A DNA stretch of 35,913 bases from Thermoplasmata archaeon (GCA_014894395.1 JADBLO010000107.1:1-35913), one strand, 5' to 3'. Shown: positions 1 to 7,067, numbered from the stretch's first letter. The notes: generated from the sequence alone by a model not told the origin. Numbers and translations are program-made.

Positions 1-33
1 TACATCTCAGCTAGCGTAAGCCGTCAGTAATTT

Positions 34-55
34 CCCCGAAGGGGGTTTGTTCTTT
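34..55 (+). terminator. hairpin followed by T-rich tract
   Basis: A perfect CCCC/GGGG stem with a three-base GAA loop (34-44) is followed by a T-rich stretch to about 55. This looks like a transcription end for something entering from the left edge. One plus-strand frame is open from base 1 to a TAA at 28-30, so bases 1-30 could be the last codons of an upstream gene, but the piece is too short to identify. Confidence 0.35.
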
Positions 56-87
56 ATAAACTTTGAAAATTATTTTTAAAATAATCC

Positions 88-95
88 TTATAAAA
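88..95 (+). promoter_or_regulatory. TATA box of the YgjP-like gene
   Basis: The octamer TTATAAAA is centred about 26 nt before base 118. That puts the predicted transcription start almost on the ATG at 121, so the mRNA is probably leaderless. This decides the start codon against an in-frame TTG at 106, which would lie upstream of the transcript. Confidence 0.55.
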
Positions 96-120
96 GGCTG
101 TTTCTTTGCAGGTATTACCT

Positions 121-669
121 ATGGCACCTTCTCAGATTACAATTATTCGGAGTCGCCGGCGAAAAAAGACGATTCAAACAAAATATGGAGATGGGCGCCT
201 CTGGATATATCTTCCTGCTGGTATGAATCCTAAAGATGAACAGAAGTGGATAGATCAGATGATTGAACGAAACGAGCGATGGCAGCAGAAACGAACATTA
301 AAGAAAAGTGATACCTGGTTGCTGCAGCGCGCCCAGGAACTGAACAAGAAGTTTTTCGACAGCACCCTTGATTTTTCCATTACGTTTGTCACAAATCAAA
401 ATTCTCGGTTTGGGAGCTGCACCTCGATTGATAAAACCATCCGCATCTCAGAACGGGTGAAAACCATGCCGTCGTGGGTACAGAACTACATCATCATCCA
501 TGAGCTTACTCATCTCTTGCACCCGGATCATTCAAAGAACTTCTGGGAAATAGTGAATCATTACAAGTACGCGGAACGGGCCAAAGGGTATCTCATAGCA
601 GTCGGTGCAGGGGTAGAAGAACAGGGGAAAGAATCAACCGATGCAGACGATATTTTTTATGATATGTGA
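121..669 (+). CDS. YgjP-like (M48-related, DUF45) metallopeptidase domain protein
   Basis: The 182-residue protein carries HELTHLLHPDHSKNFW at residues 127-142. This is the HExxH zinc motif (H127, E128, H131) plus the downstream His137 in an HSxxFW context that typifies the YgjP/DUF45 family. The upstream segment SRFGSC (residues 95-100) also matches the family pattern. There is no signal peptide or membrane helix, so it should be cytosolic. The length is slightly short for the family, and the last 20 residues are acidic. An ATG at 121 is preferred over the TTG at 106 because the TATA box at 88-95 predicts a leaderless message. It is a lone gene. Homologues are poorly characterised, some being attached to restriction or nucleotidyl-transfer systems, so the substrate is unknown. 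Confidence 0.85.
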   Translation: MAPSQITIIRSRRRKKTIQTKYGDGRLWIYLPAGMNPKDEQKWIDQMIERNERWQQKRTLKKSDTWLLQRAQELNKKFFDSTLDFSITFVTNQNSRFGSCTSIDKTIRISERVKTMPSWVQNYIIIHELTHLLHPDHSKNFWEIVNHYKYAERAKGYLIAVGAGVEEQGKESTDADDIFYDM

Positions 670-709
670 TCGTAGAGTACTAAAAATCCATTTGTAATTA
701 ATGAAAATA

Positions 710-717
710 TATATAAT
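710..717 (+). promoter_or_regulatory. TATA box of the first double winged-helix gene
   Basis: TATATAAT is centred near 713, predicting a start near 740. The leader of about 14 nt would contain the ribosome-binding GAGGT just ahead of the ATG at 754. Confidence 0.45.
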
Positions 718-753
718 CCTCTATCAGATATCCTCTTTGTGTGAGGTTAGGAA

Positions 754-1161
754 ATGAAAACACTTATAGATGAATTTGGATGGAATGCAGGTAAAGTGTG
801 GAAGATACTAAGTACAAAAGGCCCGTTGAAAGAAGAAGCGTTACTTCAAACCACGAAACTTTCAGAAGATGAACTCTGGACTGCTATTGGCTGGCTGGCA
901 CGAGAAAACAAGATTTACCGGGAAAATAACATGTATAAAATAGGCCAAACCAACTTAACCACGAAGGTCGGCACGGATGCAGGGAAAGTCTGGAACACCG
1001 TTGCAAAACAAGGCGAAGTGGATGTCTCAACGATAGCAAAGACTGCACAGATCACTGAGATTGACGCATACTGTGCACTTGGATGGCTTGCAAGAGAAAA
1101 TAAAGTTGAATGTAAGAAAATAAGAGCAAAAGTACCAAAAATTAAGGTTGCCTTAAAATAA
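754..1161 (+). CDS. tandem winged helix-turn-helix protein (DUF2582 type)
   Basis: The 135-residue protein is made of two similar halves of about 65 residues. Each begins with an AGKVW segment (near residues 11 and 75) and ends with the signature GWLAREN (about 47-53 and 110-116). This matches the DUF2582 winged-helix family, small DNA-binding-type domains common in archaea and some bacteria. It is soluble with no cofactor motif. It has its own TATA box and the ribosome-binding site GAGGT. A close paralogue lies at 2512-2919 with the same two-repeat layout. It is probably a transcription regulator or nucleoid-type DNA-binding protein. The target is not visible, and no direct repeats near its promoter point to autoregulation. 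Confidence 0.8.
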   Translation: MKTLIDEFGWNAGKVWKILSTKGPLKEEALLQTTKLSEDELWTAIGWLARENKIYRENNMYKIGQTNLTTKVGTDAGKVWNTVAKQGEVDVSTIAKTAQITEIDAYCALGWLARENKVECKKIRAKVPKIKVALK

Positions 1162-1164
1162 CCA

Positions 1165-1175
1165 TTTTTTTTTTT
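1165..1175 (+). terminator. T11 tract after the winged-helix gene
   Basis: Eleven consecutive T lie four bases after the stop codon, without a strong hairpin. This is the usual archaeal intrinsic terminator form. A second T10 tract lies near 1237-1246. Confidence 0.55.
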
Positions 1176-1407
1176 ACATACGACAAGCAGGCAGCGTTCA
1201 GAGCAACCTCTGACTTACTCCTGTTTTTCTCCTCATTTTTTTTTTATCTCATACATCTTAGAATGCAAAACTATATAAGAGACCGGTCACTACTGGTTCA
1301 TCGAAAGAAGAGAAAATAACATTTCACTTTCCAACAATTTAGGATTTTTGAAATTTATTGTTTTTTTCTTTACAAATATGCATGCTCTTGTTATGGAGCT
1401 AATACCT

Positions 1408-1587
1408 ATGAATCGAAAACCAAATAATCAACGACGAAGAAAAAACCAAGAATCATTTCAAAAGATAGTAGTCAGATGTGATCTCCTTCAACGTCCTGTG
1501 TACGAACATGAAGTCTGTCCTCAGTACGCGATAAAAACAGGATCTGACACACAAAAAAATTGTAAGAATTGTAAACATTCTTTTTAA
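1408..1587 (+). CDS. short basic Cys-rich protein, zinc-ribbon-like
   Basis: A 59-residue protein with an Arg/Lys/Asn-rich N-terminus and four cysteines. Two are widely spaced (in VVRCDLL and EVCPQY) and two form a C-terminal CKNC pair, a plausible single zinc site. I chose the ATG at 1408 because GGAG at 1395-1398 sits nine bases ahead. Earlier in-frame starts (TTG 1348, ATG 1378 and 1393) would add a hydrophobic, poorly supported leader. A TATA-like ACTATATAAG near 1268-1277 may serve it, leaving a leader of about 100 nt with an ACCGGT/ACTGGT near-repeat. I do not recognise the family. An RNA-binding or ribosome-associated role would be a guess based on charge. It lies directly upstream of the cold-shock gene in the same direction. 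Confidence 0.55.
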   Translation: MNRKPNNQRRRKNQESFQKIVVRCDLLQRPVYEHEVCPQYAIKTGSDTQKNCKNCKHSF

Positions 1588-1654
1588 ACAATAGCGAGAC
1601 TAAGGAATCTTTTTTTCTTTTTGAACATTACAAATTATAGGAGGTGAACATACT

Positions 1655-1849
1655 ATGAAAGGAATTGTTAAATTTTACAATATTCGAAAAGGATATGGCT
1701 TTATCCGAGGCGATGATGGACACACCATCTTTGTCCATAAAACCGCTATCCCGTTTTTCGACATCTTCCTCACACAGGGTGAGGTCGTGGAGTACCAGGT
1801 AGGTACTACAGAGAAAGGACCCAAAGCGGTTGACGTGAAAAAACTGTAA
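1655..1849 (+). CDS. cold-shock domain protein (CspA family)
   Basis: The 64-residue protein is a single cold-shock domain. It has the opening MKGIVKFY, RNP1 as KGYGFIRG (residues 12-19) and RNP2 as TIFVH (24-28). It should bind single-stranded nucleic acid and act as an RNA chaperone. The usual aromatic and His residues of both RNP motifs are present, and the length is normal. It has the strongest ribosome-binding site seen here, AGGAGGTG at 1639-1646, eight bases before the ATG. Cold-shock domain proteins are patchily distributed in archaea and are often thought to have been acquired from bacteria. The gene runs convergently into the hexapeptide-protein gene with only 12 bp between them. 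Confidence 0.92.
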   Translation: MKGIVKFYNIRKGYGFIRGDDGHTIFVHKTAIPFFDIFLTQGEVVEYQVGTTEKGPKAVDVKKL

Positions 1850-1861
1850 AAATGGTCCTCT

Positions 1862-2380
1862 CTACAGGGACTTCTCTTCTTTTGATGTAAAGATCGAGTA
1901 TATCCCTTGTTTATGTTTCTGAGAAAGTTTCTGATAAATCTCCGCATTCTTTCTGATCATATCAACAAACTGTGGATCCTGTTTTATGATCTTTCCAGGG
2001 ATGCCAAGAATCAGGCTATGCTCAGGAACAACCATATCCTCTGTGACGAGTGCACAGGCCCCAATAATCGAACCAGAACTAATCCTTGCACCATTCAGCA
2101 CTGTTGCATGAATACCAATGAGACACTCATCTAAAATGGTTGCGCCATGGATCATTGCAGCATGACCTATCGTTACGTTTTTACCTATCTTCACCTGATG
2201 CTCCGCATCCGTGTGAATGACACAGCAATCTTGAATGTTAGACCCATCTCCAATCACAATGGAGTTTTCATCACCGCGAATCACCGCATTTGGAAAGACA
2301 CCACAGTTCTTACCAATAGTCACGTTGCCGATGATGACCGCGTTTGGTGCAATATAACTTGACTTGTGGATTTTTGGCAT
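1862..2380 (-). CDS. gamma-carbonic-anhydrase-like left-handed beta-helix protein
   Basis: The 172-residue protein has hexapeptide repeats (IGNVTIG, IGKNVTIG and similar) forming a left-handed beta-helix, then a C-terminal helix. All residues expected of the gamma-carbonic anhydrase family are visible: R35 and D37 in AVIRGDE, Q50, and the three zinc-ligand histidines H56, H73 and H78 (the last two in GHAAMIHG). The acidic loop of the Methanosarcina Cam enzyme is absent, so it resembles the CamH/YrdA branch, where activity varies. A trimer with inter-subunit metal sites is expected. The start is ATG, with GAGG about 11 bases upstream and a TATA-like sequence near 2418-2428. CO2 hydration is plausible but unproven. 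Acyltransferase use of this fold is less likely because the His triad is intact. Confidence 0.85.
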   Translation of the reverse strand: MPKIHKSSYIAPNAVIIGNVTIGKNCGVFPNAVIRGDENSIVIGDGSNIQDCCVIHTDAEHQVKIGKNVTIGHAAMIHGATILDECLIGIHATVLNGARISSGSIIGACALVTEDMVVPEHSLILGIPGKIIKQDPQFVDMIRKNAEIYQKLSQKHKQGIYSIFTSKEEKSL

Positions 2381-2511
2381 AAAAGCACAACCTCGTCTCC
2401 GTTAACGAGGAGGCATATCTTATAGTTTTTCGCACACAGGAACCTTTTATTTCATTCAAATCACAACATATTTAATCACCAAAAGTATGCTATCTTTTTA
2501 GAGTGAGAATT

Positions 2512-2919
2512 ATGAGTGAAATTGTGTCTTTGTTCGGTGACCAGGCAGGTACCATCTGGCAAATACTCCATAATCGTGGGCCTCTCTCCGAACCGGAACT
2601 TCTGACTCTAACACATCTTACTGAACCGCAACTTTATACTGCAATCGGCTGGCTCGCCCGAGAAAACAAGATACGGAAAGAAAATAACACGTATATGCTT
2701 GGTGAGACAAATCTTGGACCATTCATTGGAAAAGAAGCAGGAAAAATATGGCGGACGTTAGAAATTTGGGGCGAAGTCGATGTCCTATCTCTCTCACGAT
2801 TGTCCCGCATCGTTGAACATGACGTTTTCACCGCGGTCGGATGGCTTGCCCGAGAAGGAAAAGTTGACGGTGCAATCAGTAACATTGATGAGAAAAAAAT
2901 ACTCTTCTGGCTGAAATAA
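2512..2919 (+). CDS. tandem winged helix-turn-helix protein (DUF2582 type), second copy
   Basis: A 135-residue paralogue of the protein at 754-1161. It again has two half-repeats with GWLAREN (first half) and GWLAREG (second half), each opened by a QAGTIW or EAGKIW segment. I use the ATG at 2512. A GTG three codons earlier (2503) is possible, but a TATA-like TATTTAAT near 2469-2476 predicts a start near 2499, and GTGAG lies just upstream of the ATG. It is likely a DNA-binding regulator. The two copies differ at many positions, so the duplication is old. They may bind as partners or at different sites. It runs convergently to the charged-protein gene with about 20 bp between the ends. Confidence 0.78.
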   Translation: MSEIVSLFGDQAGTIWQILHNRGPLSEPELLTLTHLTEPQLYTAIGWLARENKIRKENNTYMLGETNLGPFIGKEAGKIWRTLEIWGEVDVLSLSRLSRIVEHDVFTAVGWLAREGKVDGAISNIDEKKILFWLK

Positions 2920-2940
2920 CACGACATCCAATTCTTTGTT

Positions 2941-3621
2941 TTATTCTTTCGATTTTCTCCTGAAAATACCTTTGATTTTACCACCGACCCCACCAGTGGA
3001 TTCTCCTTCTAAGGATTTTTTCCGTCGGAGTTTGGAAACCACGCGGTTGAGTTTCCCTTTAATGCCCTTTGCTGGTTCTTCTTCTGATTGTTCTGCTGTT
3101 TCTGTCTGACCTTTCCTTCTGAAGAAAAACCAACCTTTTTTCTCTGTTTCCAGCTTTGGTTTTTTAACAGGCAATCCAACAAGGTTGCCATTCCCATCAA
3201 ATTGCAGGATGAATGTGCTCCGGAGGGGTTTAATGTCCTTTAATTGCTGCGGAACCTCGGTTGCTGCGTCAGATTCTAGTTCATTGATTTTTTCTTTTCT
3301 CCAAAAAGAAAGCCGATTGATTTTTCTCTCCGCTGGTTGCTCTCTCCGCTCATGTTTGAACAAGGGCGATCGTTTTCGTCTCTCTTTCTTGCTTGGAGAT
3401 ATTTCTCCAACAGGTTCTATCCGCTGCGGTTCTTCGACGACTTCTGCGGGTATCTGAGTTGGGCGTTCTACTTCTTGCAGGATTTCCTCTGATTCGAATA
3501 ATTCTTCTACGTATAATTCAGGGTTTTTTACTTTCTCTTCCATTGATTCGAGTGATTTGAATAATACCATTATCTCTGCATGTGTTTTTATCTCTGGTGA
3601 CTCTTTTTTTTGGTTGTCCAC
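2941..3621 (-). CDS. highly charged, probably disordered protein of unknown function
   Basis: The 226-residue protein (GTG start, AGGGG roughly a dozen bases upstream) is rich in Lys, Arg, Glu, Pro and Ser. It has no membrane helix and no motif I recognise. The first 60 residues look helical and acidic (for example YVEELFESEEIL). The rest is mainly basic with recurring aromatic-basic patches: LFKHERRE, SFWRKEK, GWFFFRRKG and GIFRRKSKE at the very end. One short segment, STFILQFDGNGNLVGLP, looks folded. Its character resembles the long charged N-terminal extension of the ATPase at 13380-15932, which also has patches such as SLFFINSKKK. A scaffold or membrane-surface adaptor role is speculation. 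No partner is coded directly beside it. Confidence 0.6.
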   Translation of the reverse strand: MDNQKKESPEIKTHAEIMVLFKSLESMEEKVKNPELYVEELFESEEILQEVERPTQIPAEVVEEPQRIEPVGEISPSKKERRKRSPLFKHERREQPAERKINRLSFWRKEKINELESDAATEVPQQLKDIKPLRSTFILQFDGNGNLVGLPVKKPKLETEKKGWFFFRRKGQTETAEQSEEEPAKGIKGKLNRVVSKLRRKKSLEGESTGGVGGKIKGIFRRKSKE

Positions 3622-3735
3622 TTTTCTGTTCGCCCCTCACCATTTTTTATTTGTGTTTATTACAAGATAACTGATTTGTATAAAAAAACCTATCTCTTTG
3701 TCTGGACTCTCTTTGGTTGTTGAGCGAGAGAGGTA

Positions 3736-3891
3736 TTATTCGATTGGTAGTATTTTCTCATACCGCAGGATCGACTCGTCACACCATGGACAGTATTCTT
3801 CCACGATGATGAGGGAGTCGATTTTGCGTATGGGAATTTGTTTCGTTTCTTTTTTACATACTTTACAGTAACTCAAAAACAATGCCCCCAC
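3736..3891 (-). CDS. small two-CxxC zinc-ribbon protein
   Basis: A 51-residue open frame in what otherwise looks like an intergenic gap. It reads as a compact zinc ribbon: CKVC near residues 9-12 and CPWC near 34-37, about 21 residues apart, followed by a short charged tail. The start is taken as GTG at 3891. An AT-rich TATA element at 3911-3919 predicts transcription starting at about 3889, which would make the message leaderless. TTG codons a little downstream are alternatives. Archaeal genomes carry many such tiny zinc ribbons involved in transcription, translation or DNA binding. Nothing more specific is visible. The paired CxxC motifs argue strongly against a chance frame. Confidence 0.6.
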   Translation of the reverse strand: MGALFLSYCKVCKKETKQIPIRKIDSLIIVEEYCPWCDESILRYEKILPIE

Positions 3892-3910
3892 TATATATTA
3901 GGGATACATA

Positions 3911-3919
3911 ATATATAAA
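3911..3919 (-). promoter_or_regulatory. TATA box of the small zinc-ribbon gene
   Basis: Read on the minus strand, this AT-rich stretch is TTTATATAT, about 26 nt upstream of the GTG start at 3891. It is the main reason for the chosen start and for believing the small gene. Confidence 0.4.
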
Positions 3920-3974
3920 TATTTCCATGAATACTGGTTTTTCGCTTGAAAATCCACGAGAAAACCGTCGGTTA

Positions 3975-4427
3975 TCAACTCGTTTTTACCACTTTTATCA
4001 TATCTTGGTGTTCAAATGGTTCGTGACATGCTGCTTTCACAGAGATGTCAAGGTATCCCTCGTAAACTCCACTCTCCAGCTGAACCTGGATTTGGATAAG
4101 AACTTTACCGTTATCATCAGAAACACCAGAGCCGGCTCCCCCTAATCCTTTGATTATTACCGATGCACCACTGAGCGGATGACCGTCGGTCTCATTTACA
4201 TACACGGTGAATGTGACATTTTCTGGCTCGCTTCCCGGTAGGGCTGTTACTATCGGTGTCAAGGAGACGATCATTCTCTCAGGAAATAAACACGGGTTCG
4301 TTATATAGGATAGGATTGCGATGAGTGCAACAGTTCCAATAACCAGGGAGACGGTCAAGCGCATCGGTAACCCAAGCACCGCGTGTTCATTTACAATGAA
4401 ATAAGCTCTCTTTTTTAGGTTCTTCAC
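3975..4427 (-). CDS. pilin-like membrane-anchored protein with Ig-like domain
   Basis: The 150-residue protein has a short basic head, the motif NEHAVLGLP (about residues 13-21), a hydrophobic helix (about 23-42), then an extracellular beta-rich domain of carboxypeptidase-regulatory/Ig-like appearance (ENVTFTVYVNE, GHPLSGASVIIKG). The A-V-L-G junction ahead of the helix resembles archaeal class III prepilin sites, with cleavage expected after the Ala. The helix would then build a filament core or anchor the protein. The start is set at GTG 4427 because GGGAGG at 4435-4440 lies seven bases upstream. A TTG at 4433 would be too close. It is divergent from the next gene, which shares the same N-terminal motif, across about 80 bp with A+T-rich promoters for both. 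Confidence 0.6.
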   Translation of the reverse strand: MKNLKKRAYFIVNEHAVLGLPMRLTVSLVIGTVALIAILSYITNPCLFPERMIVSLTPIVTALPGSEPENVTFTVYVNETDGHPLSGASVIIKGLGGAGSGVSDDNGKVLIQIQVQLESGVYEGYLDISVKAACHEPFEHQDMIKVVKTS

Positions 4428-4507
4428 TACCAAACCTCCCAGACAAAACTCAATCGATAGATATTTATTGCATTATTTAATTCTTTTTAATGAATCTGGG
4501 AGTTTTC

Positions 4508-5014
4508 ATGATATTTAAAAGAACTAACCCACTGGTGGGTGATGAGAATGCAGTTCTTGGTCAACCCGTGTATCTTCTCGTAGTTATCATCATTGCCGCA
4601 GCAATTATCACATTGTTTAGTCTTTCACTCCAGAACATCATCATGGACTCACAGATTCATCAAGTGGAACATGAAATCGATACGATTCTGACTGAAGCTA
4701 CCAACATGTTTGAATACGCTGACGAAGGATCCATGGTTACCGTGCACGTTGAATTCCCTACGGCCCTTCAATTCATCGTCTTTGGCGGCCTCCCAACAAA
4801 CGGTACCACAGAGCCAACCAATCTTACCCTTGATGAAAACACAAATAACAACTACTATTATGTGATGAATGACGGAACCCTTCGGCTGTTTCATTCGAAC
4901 GCTCGTTTTTCCAGTGAGAACCTTACCCAGATGGCAGTCTTTCATACGGGAACCTACGACCTCACGTTGGAGTTGTGTTATAATGATGGAAAGACCTATG
5001 TCACGATTTACTAA
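4508..5014 (+). CDS. pilin-like membrane-anchored protein
   Basis: The 168-residue protein has a basic head (MIFKRTN), the motif DENAVLGQP, one hydrophobic helix (about residues 24-44), then an Asn/Thr-rich extracellular domain with several N-glycosylation sequons (NGT, NLT). The A-V-L-G junction is the same as in its divergent neighbour, suggesting processing by an archaeal prepilin peptidase after the Ala. I chose the ATG at 4508 over that at 4490 because GGGAG at 4498-4502 lies five bases upstream and a TATA-like TATTTATT near 4461-4468 predicts a transcript starting near 4491. It overlaps the following pilin-like gene in another frame, so the two are probably translated together. I recognise no named family beyond pilin-like. 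Confidence 0.65.
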   Translation: MIFKRTNPLVGDENAVLGQPVYLLVVIIIAAAIITLFSLSLQNIIMDSQIHQVEHEIDTILTEATNMFEYADEGSMVTVHVEFPTALQFIVFGGLPTNGTTEPTNLTLDENTNNNYYYVMNDGTLRLFHSNARFSSENLTQMAVFHTGTYDLTLELCYNDGKTYVTIY

Positions 5015-5603
5015 AGATACCAACAGCATCATGGGCCTGACACTATCTCAAATCGGTCTTTTCCTTGCCACAGGAATTCTGCTCACTGCGGTCTTCTTCT
5101 TAGTCTTTTCCAGTGATTGGCAGAGAACCGCAGAACTACGATCGTTTGCGAGCAGTTTCTCCCAACTTGTTGAAGACATAGATAGCAGTTTTTTTGAAAA
5201 AACAACCAGGTTTCAGTTTCCTTCTAAAAACTATGCCTATACAGTAAAGCTTTCGACAGGCTATATCGTCATCTCTGCAAAAGGGTTTTGGGATGCTGAT
5301 CTCTTTGTTGCAGAACGCTTTCTCATCCAGCCCTGGCTTCGATCATCTCATCAGAATTGGACGACCGGAGAAGACCTTCATGAATATCTGAATATTACCT
5401 GTGGTCATTGTGGTAAAAAAGATGATTCAATACCCACCATAAATTTCACCCAACTTTACCAGGAACAAAATACGACGATATCTTTATTTGCGTTGTATCC
5501 CTTGGAAATTCTCATAAGAGAACCGGTGTTTCTGGAGAAAGTGAGCATTTTTTATGATGGTGAGAAGAAACATGATTTTCTCCTTGTGTACCAGTTAATA
5601 TAA
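4983..5603 (+). CDS. third pilin-like membrane-anchored protein
   Basis: About 206 residues. A short polar head precedes NSIMGLTLSQIG, a hydrophobic helix (residues about 19-44), and an extracellular region with a CGHCG pair that could form a disulfide or bind metal. The start is uncertain. ATG 4983 follows GGAG (4969-4972) by ten bases. ATG 4986 and ATG 4998 are alternatives, and the last gives a 13-residue head that is more typical of prepilins. The 5' end overlaps the preceding pilin-like gene by about 30 bp, which supports translational coupling. With the two neighbours it forms a trio of single-helix surface proteins just upstream of PCNA. Unlike them it lacks the AVLG junction. Confidence 0.6.
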   Translation: MMERPMSRFTKDTNSIMGLTLSQIGLFLATGILLTAVFFLVFSSDWQRTAELRSFASSFSQLVEDIDSSFFEKTTRFQFPSKNYAYTVKLSTGYIVISAKGFWDADLFVAERFLIQPWLRSSHQNWTTGEDLHEYLNITCGHCGKKDDSIPTINFTQLYQEQNTTISLFALYPLEILIREPVFLEKVSIFYDGEKKHDFLLVYQLI

Positions 5604-5713
5604 GCACCTGCGGTATTTCTTTTCCCGTGAAGTGGTGTTTATTATGAAACTTTTAAAAGATACTTACGTCTCCTTTGGGCTGCCTGCGGATTAGAGAGAA
5701 AAATACCGTCATC

Positions 5714-5721
5714 GTTATATA
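5714..5721 (+). promoter_or_regulatory. TATA box of the PCNA gene
   Basis: GTTATATA lies about 65 nt before the PCNA ATG. A start near 5744 would give a leader of about 35 nt carrying GGGGAGG at 5762-5768. Confidence 0.4.
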
Positions 5722-5778
5722 GGCAATGTCCTATTCTTTTCACAAGAAGAGGAATATAATCCGGGGAGGCTGTTTGCC

Positions 5779-6516
5779 ATGTTTAATGCCAAGATAAAAT
5801 CAGATATAATAAAAGGAATCATCGATGTAACATCACCACTTGTAAATGAAGCGAAGTTCAATATCACATCAAAAGGCATTTCCATACGTGCTGTTGATCC
5901 TGCCCATGTCGCGATGGTTGATTTAGAACTGAAAAGCACTGCGTTTGAGGAATACAAAGCAGATGATATGGAGCTTGGTATTGACCTTGATAAACTCAAC
6001 GGTATCATGAAACTGGCTAATGCCGGTGATTCGATTTCTTTGGAGTATGATGAAGATTCAAACCGCTTGGTCGTAAAAATCGGTAACCTCGTGCGACGAA
6101 TGGGCCTTATTGACACTGCAGGGATGCCTGATTCTAAGGTTCCTCATTTAGATTTACCCGCAAAAGCCGTCATGAAGGCATCAGAGCTCAGCAAAGGAGT
6201 TCGTGCCTCAGAGGCAGTCTCCGATCATCTGGCATTGAGCGTCGACAAAGACTCGTTTGAACTGTTTGCAGAAGGGGATACCGATACCGTGAATCTCAAA
6301 CTCCCGAAGAGCTTACTACTGGAACTTCATTCGCCAGGGAAATTTAAAAGCCTTTTCTCTATCGACTACTTCAGCAATATGATTAAACCAGTCAAAAACG
6401 AAGACCCGATCACCATCAACATTGGTAACGACAACCCTATCAGAGTCGACTTTGATTTCGCAGAGAAACACGGGCACGTCACCTATCTGTTGGCACCTCG
6501 TATTGAATCAGAATAG
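5779..6516 (+). CDS. pcn: DNA polymerase sliding clamp (PCNA)
   Basis: The 245-residue protein is full length for archaeal PCNA. It has the two-domain fold, with the conserved opening MFNAKIKSDIIKGII, the N-domain segment ISIRAVDPAHVAMVDL (residues 34-49), the inter-domain loop around residues 112-132 (IDTAGMPDSKVPHLDLP), and the C-terminal YLLAPRIE. It forms a homotrimeric ring that tethers DNA polymerase, ligase, Fen1 and other partners to DNA. It is loaded by the RFC complex, whose small subunit is encoded at 10577-11536. A strong ribosome-binding site (GGGGAGG) precedes the ATG. The RNase P subunit gene follows 32 bp later in the same direction and is probably cotranscribed. There is only one copy in this window, as in most euryarchaea. 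Confidence 0.97.
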   Translation: MFNAKIKSDIIKGIIDVTSPLVNEAKFNITSKGISIRAVDPAHVAMVDLELKSTAFEEYKADDMELGIDLDKLNGIMKLANAGDSISLEYDEDSNRLVVKIGNLVRRMGLIDTAGMPDSKVPHLDLPAKAVMKASELSKGVRASEAVSDHLALSVDKDSFELFAEGDTDTVNLKLPKSLLLELHSPGKFKSLFSIDYFSNMIKPVKNEDPITINIGNDNPIRVDFDFAEKHGHVTYLLAPRIESE

Positions 6517-6548
6517 TCATCCCTCATAATTTTCTTTAATTATAAGAG

Positions 6549-6887
6549 GTGTATAGTATCGTAAAAGGCACCAGACGGCATCGGTACATCAGTTTTCGTG
6601 TTGCACTCGTGGGAAACAATCATCCTCTCACGGACACGGAGCTGATACAGGCACTTCGACAACAAACCCACGATCTCTTTTCCAAAGCGGCAAAAGAACT
6701 AGGGCTCTGGGTCGTACAATTCGATGGAACCACTGGGATTATTAAATGTAACTATCAAGAAAAAGAACACACGATACAACTTCTACAATCACTCAAAAAG
6801 ATTGGATCAAAATCCGTTACTTTCACCACCTATGCAACGTCAGGGACGATTCGTGGAATCACTGATAAAAAACTGAAACGTCCTTAA
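6549..6887 (+). CDS. rnp2: ribonuclease P protein component 2 (Pop5/Rpp14 family)
   Basis: About 112 residues with the Pop5 fold. The first strand is RHRYISFRVAL (residues 10-20), then TELIQALRQQTHDLFS, GLWVVQFDGTTGIIKCNY, and the C-terminal segment SVTFTTYATSGTIRGI. Pop5 pairs with Rpp30 to help the RNase P RNA cleave tRNA 5' leaders. The start is unusual: no ATG is available, and GTG at 6549 is the only reasonable start upstream of the conserved strand. An AGAGGTG sequence overlaps it rather than preceding it. The gene is 32 bp downstream of PCNA and probably depends on that transcript. The length is normal. The family call is secure and the exact N-terminus is not. Confidence 0.88.
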   Translation: MYSIVKGTRRHRYISFRVALVGNNHPLTDTELIQALRQQTHDLFSKAAKELGLWVVQFDGTTGIIKCNYQEKEHTIQLLQSLKKIGSKSVTFTTYATSGTIRGITDKKLKRP

Positions 6888-7067
6888 TAATTTAGACAAG
6901 ACCTTTCAATTTTTTCACATTCGGATTTTGAATACCGGAGGATTTCACCGAAAAAATCTCTTCTACGAGATAACTTTCGCCAACGTAGCTCTGGTAGTTT
7001 AAATAGTTTGAGAAAATTTATCATATGGGGAGAGAAAATTTTCTAAAAAAGAAACGAGAGAATTTTT

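Noticed and set aside
1295-1377. Small RNA between the AT-rich promoter near 1268 and a T-rich tract near 1370
   Set aside because: Only a short ACCGGT/ACTGGT near-repeat supports structure. The stretch is as well explained as leader of the small Cys-rich gene.
3927-4145. A 72-codon plus-strand frame opposite the pilin-like gene
   Set aside because: It is antisense to a gene with signal-like N-terminus, ribosome-binding site and Ig-like domain. It has no features of its own.
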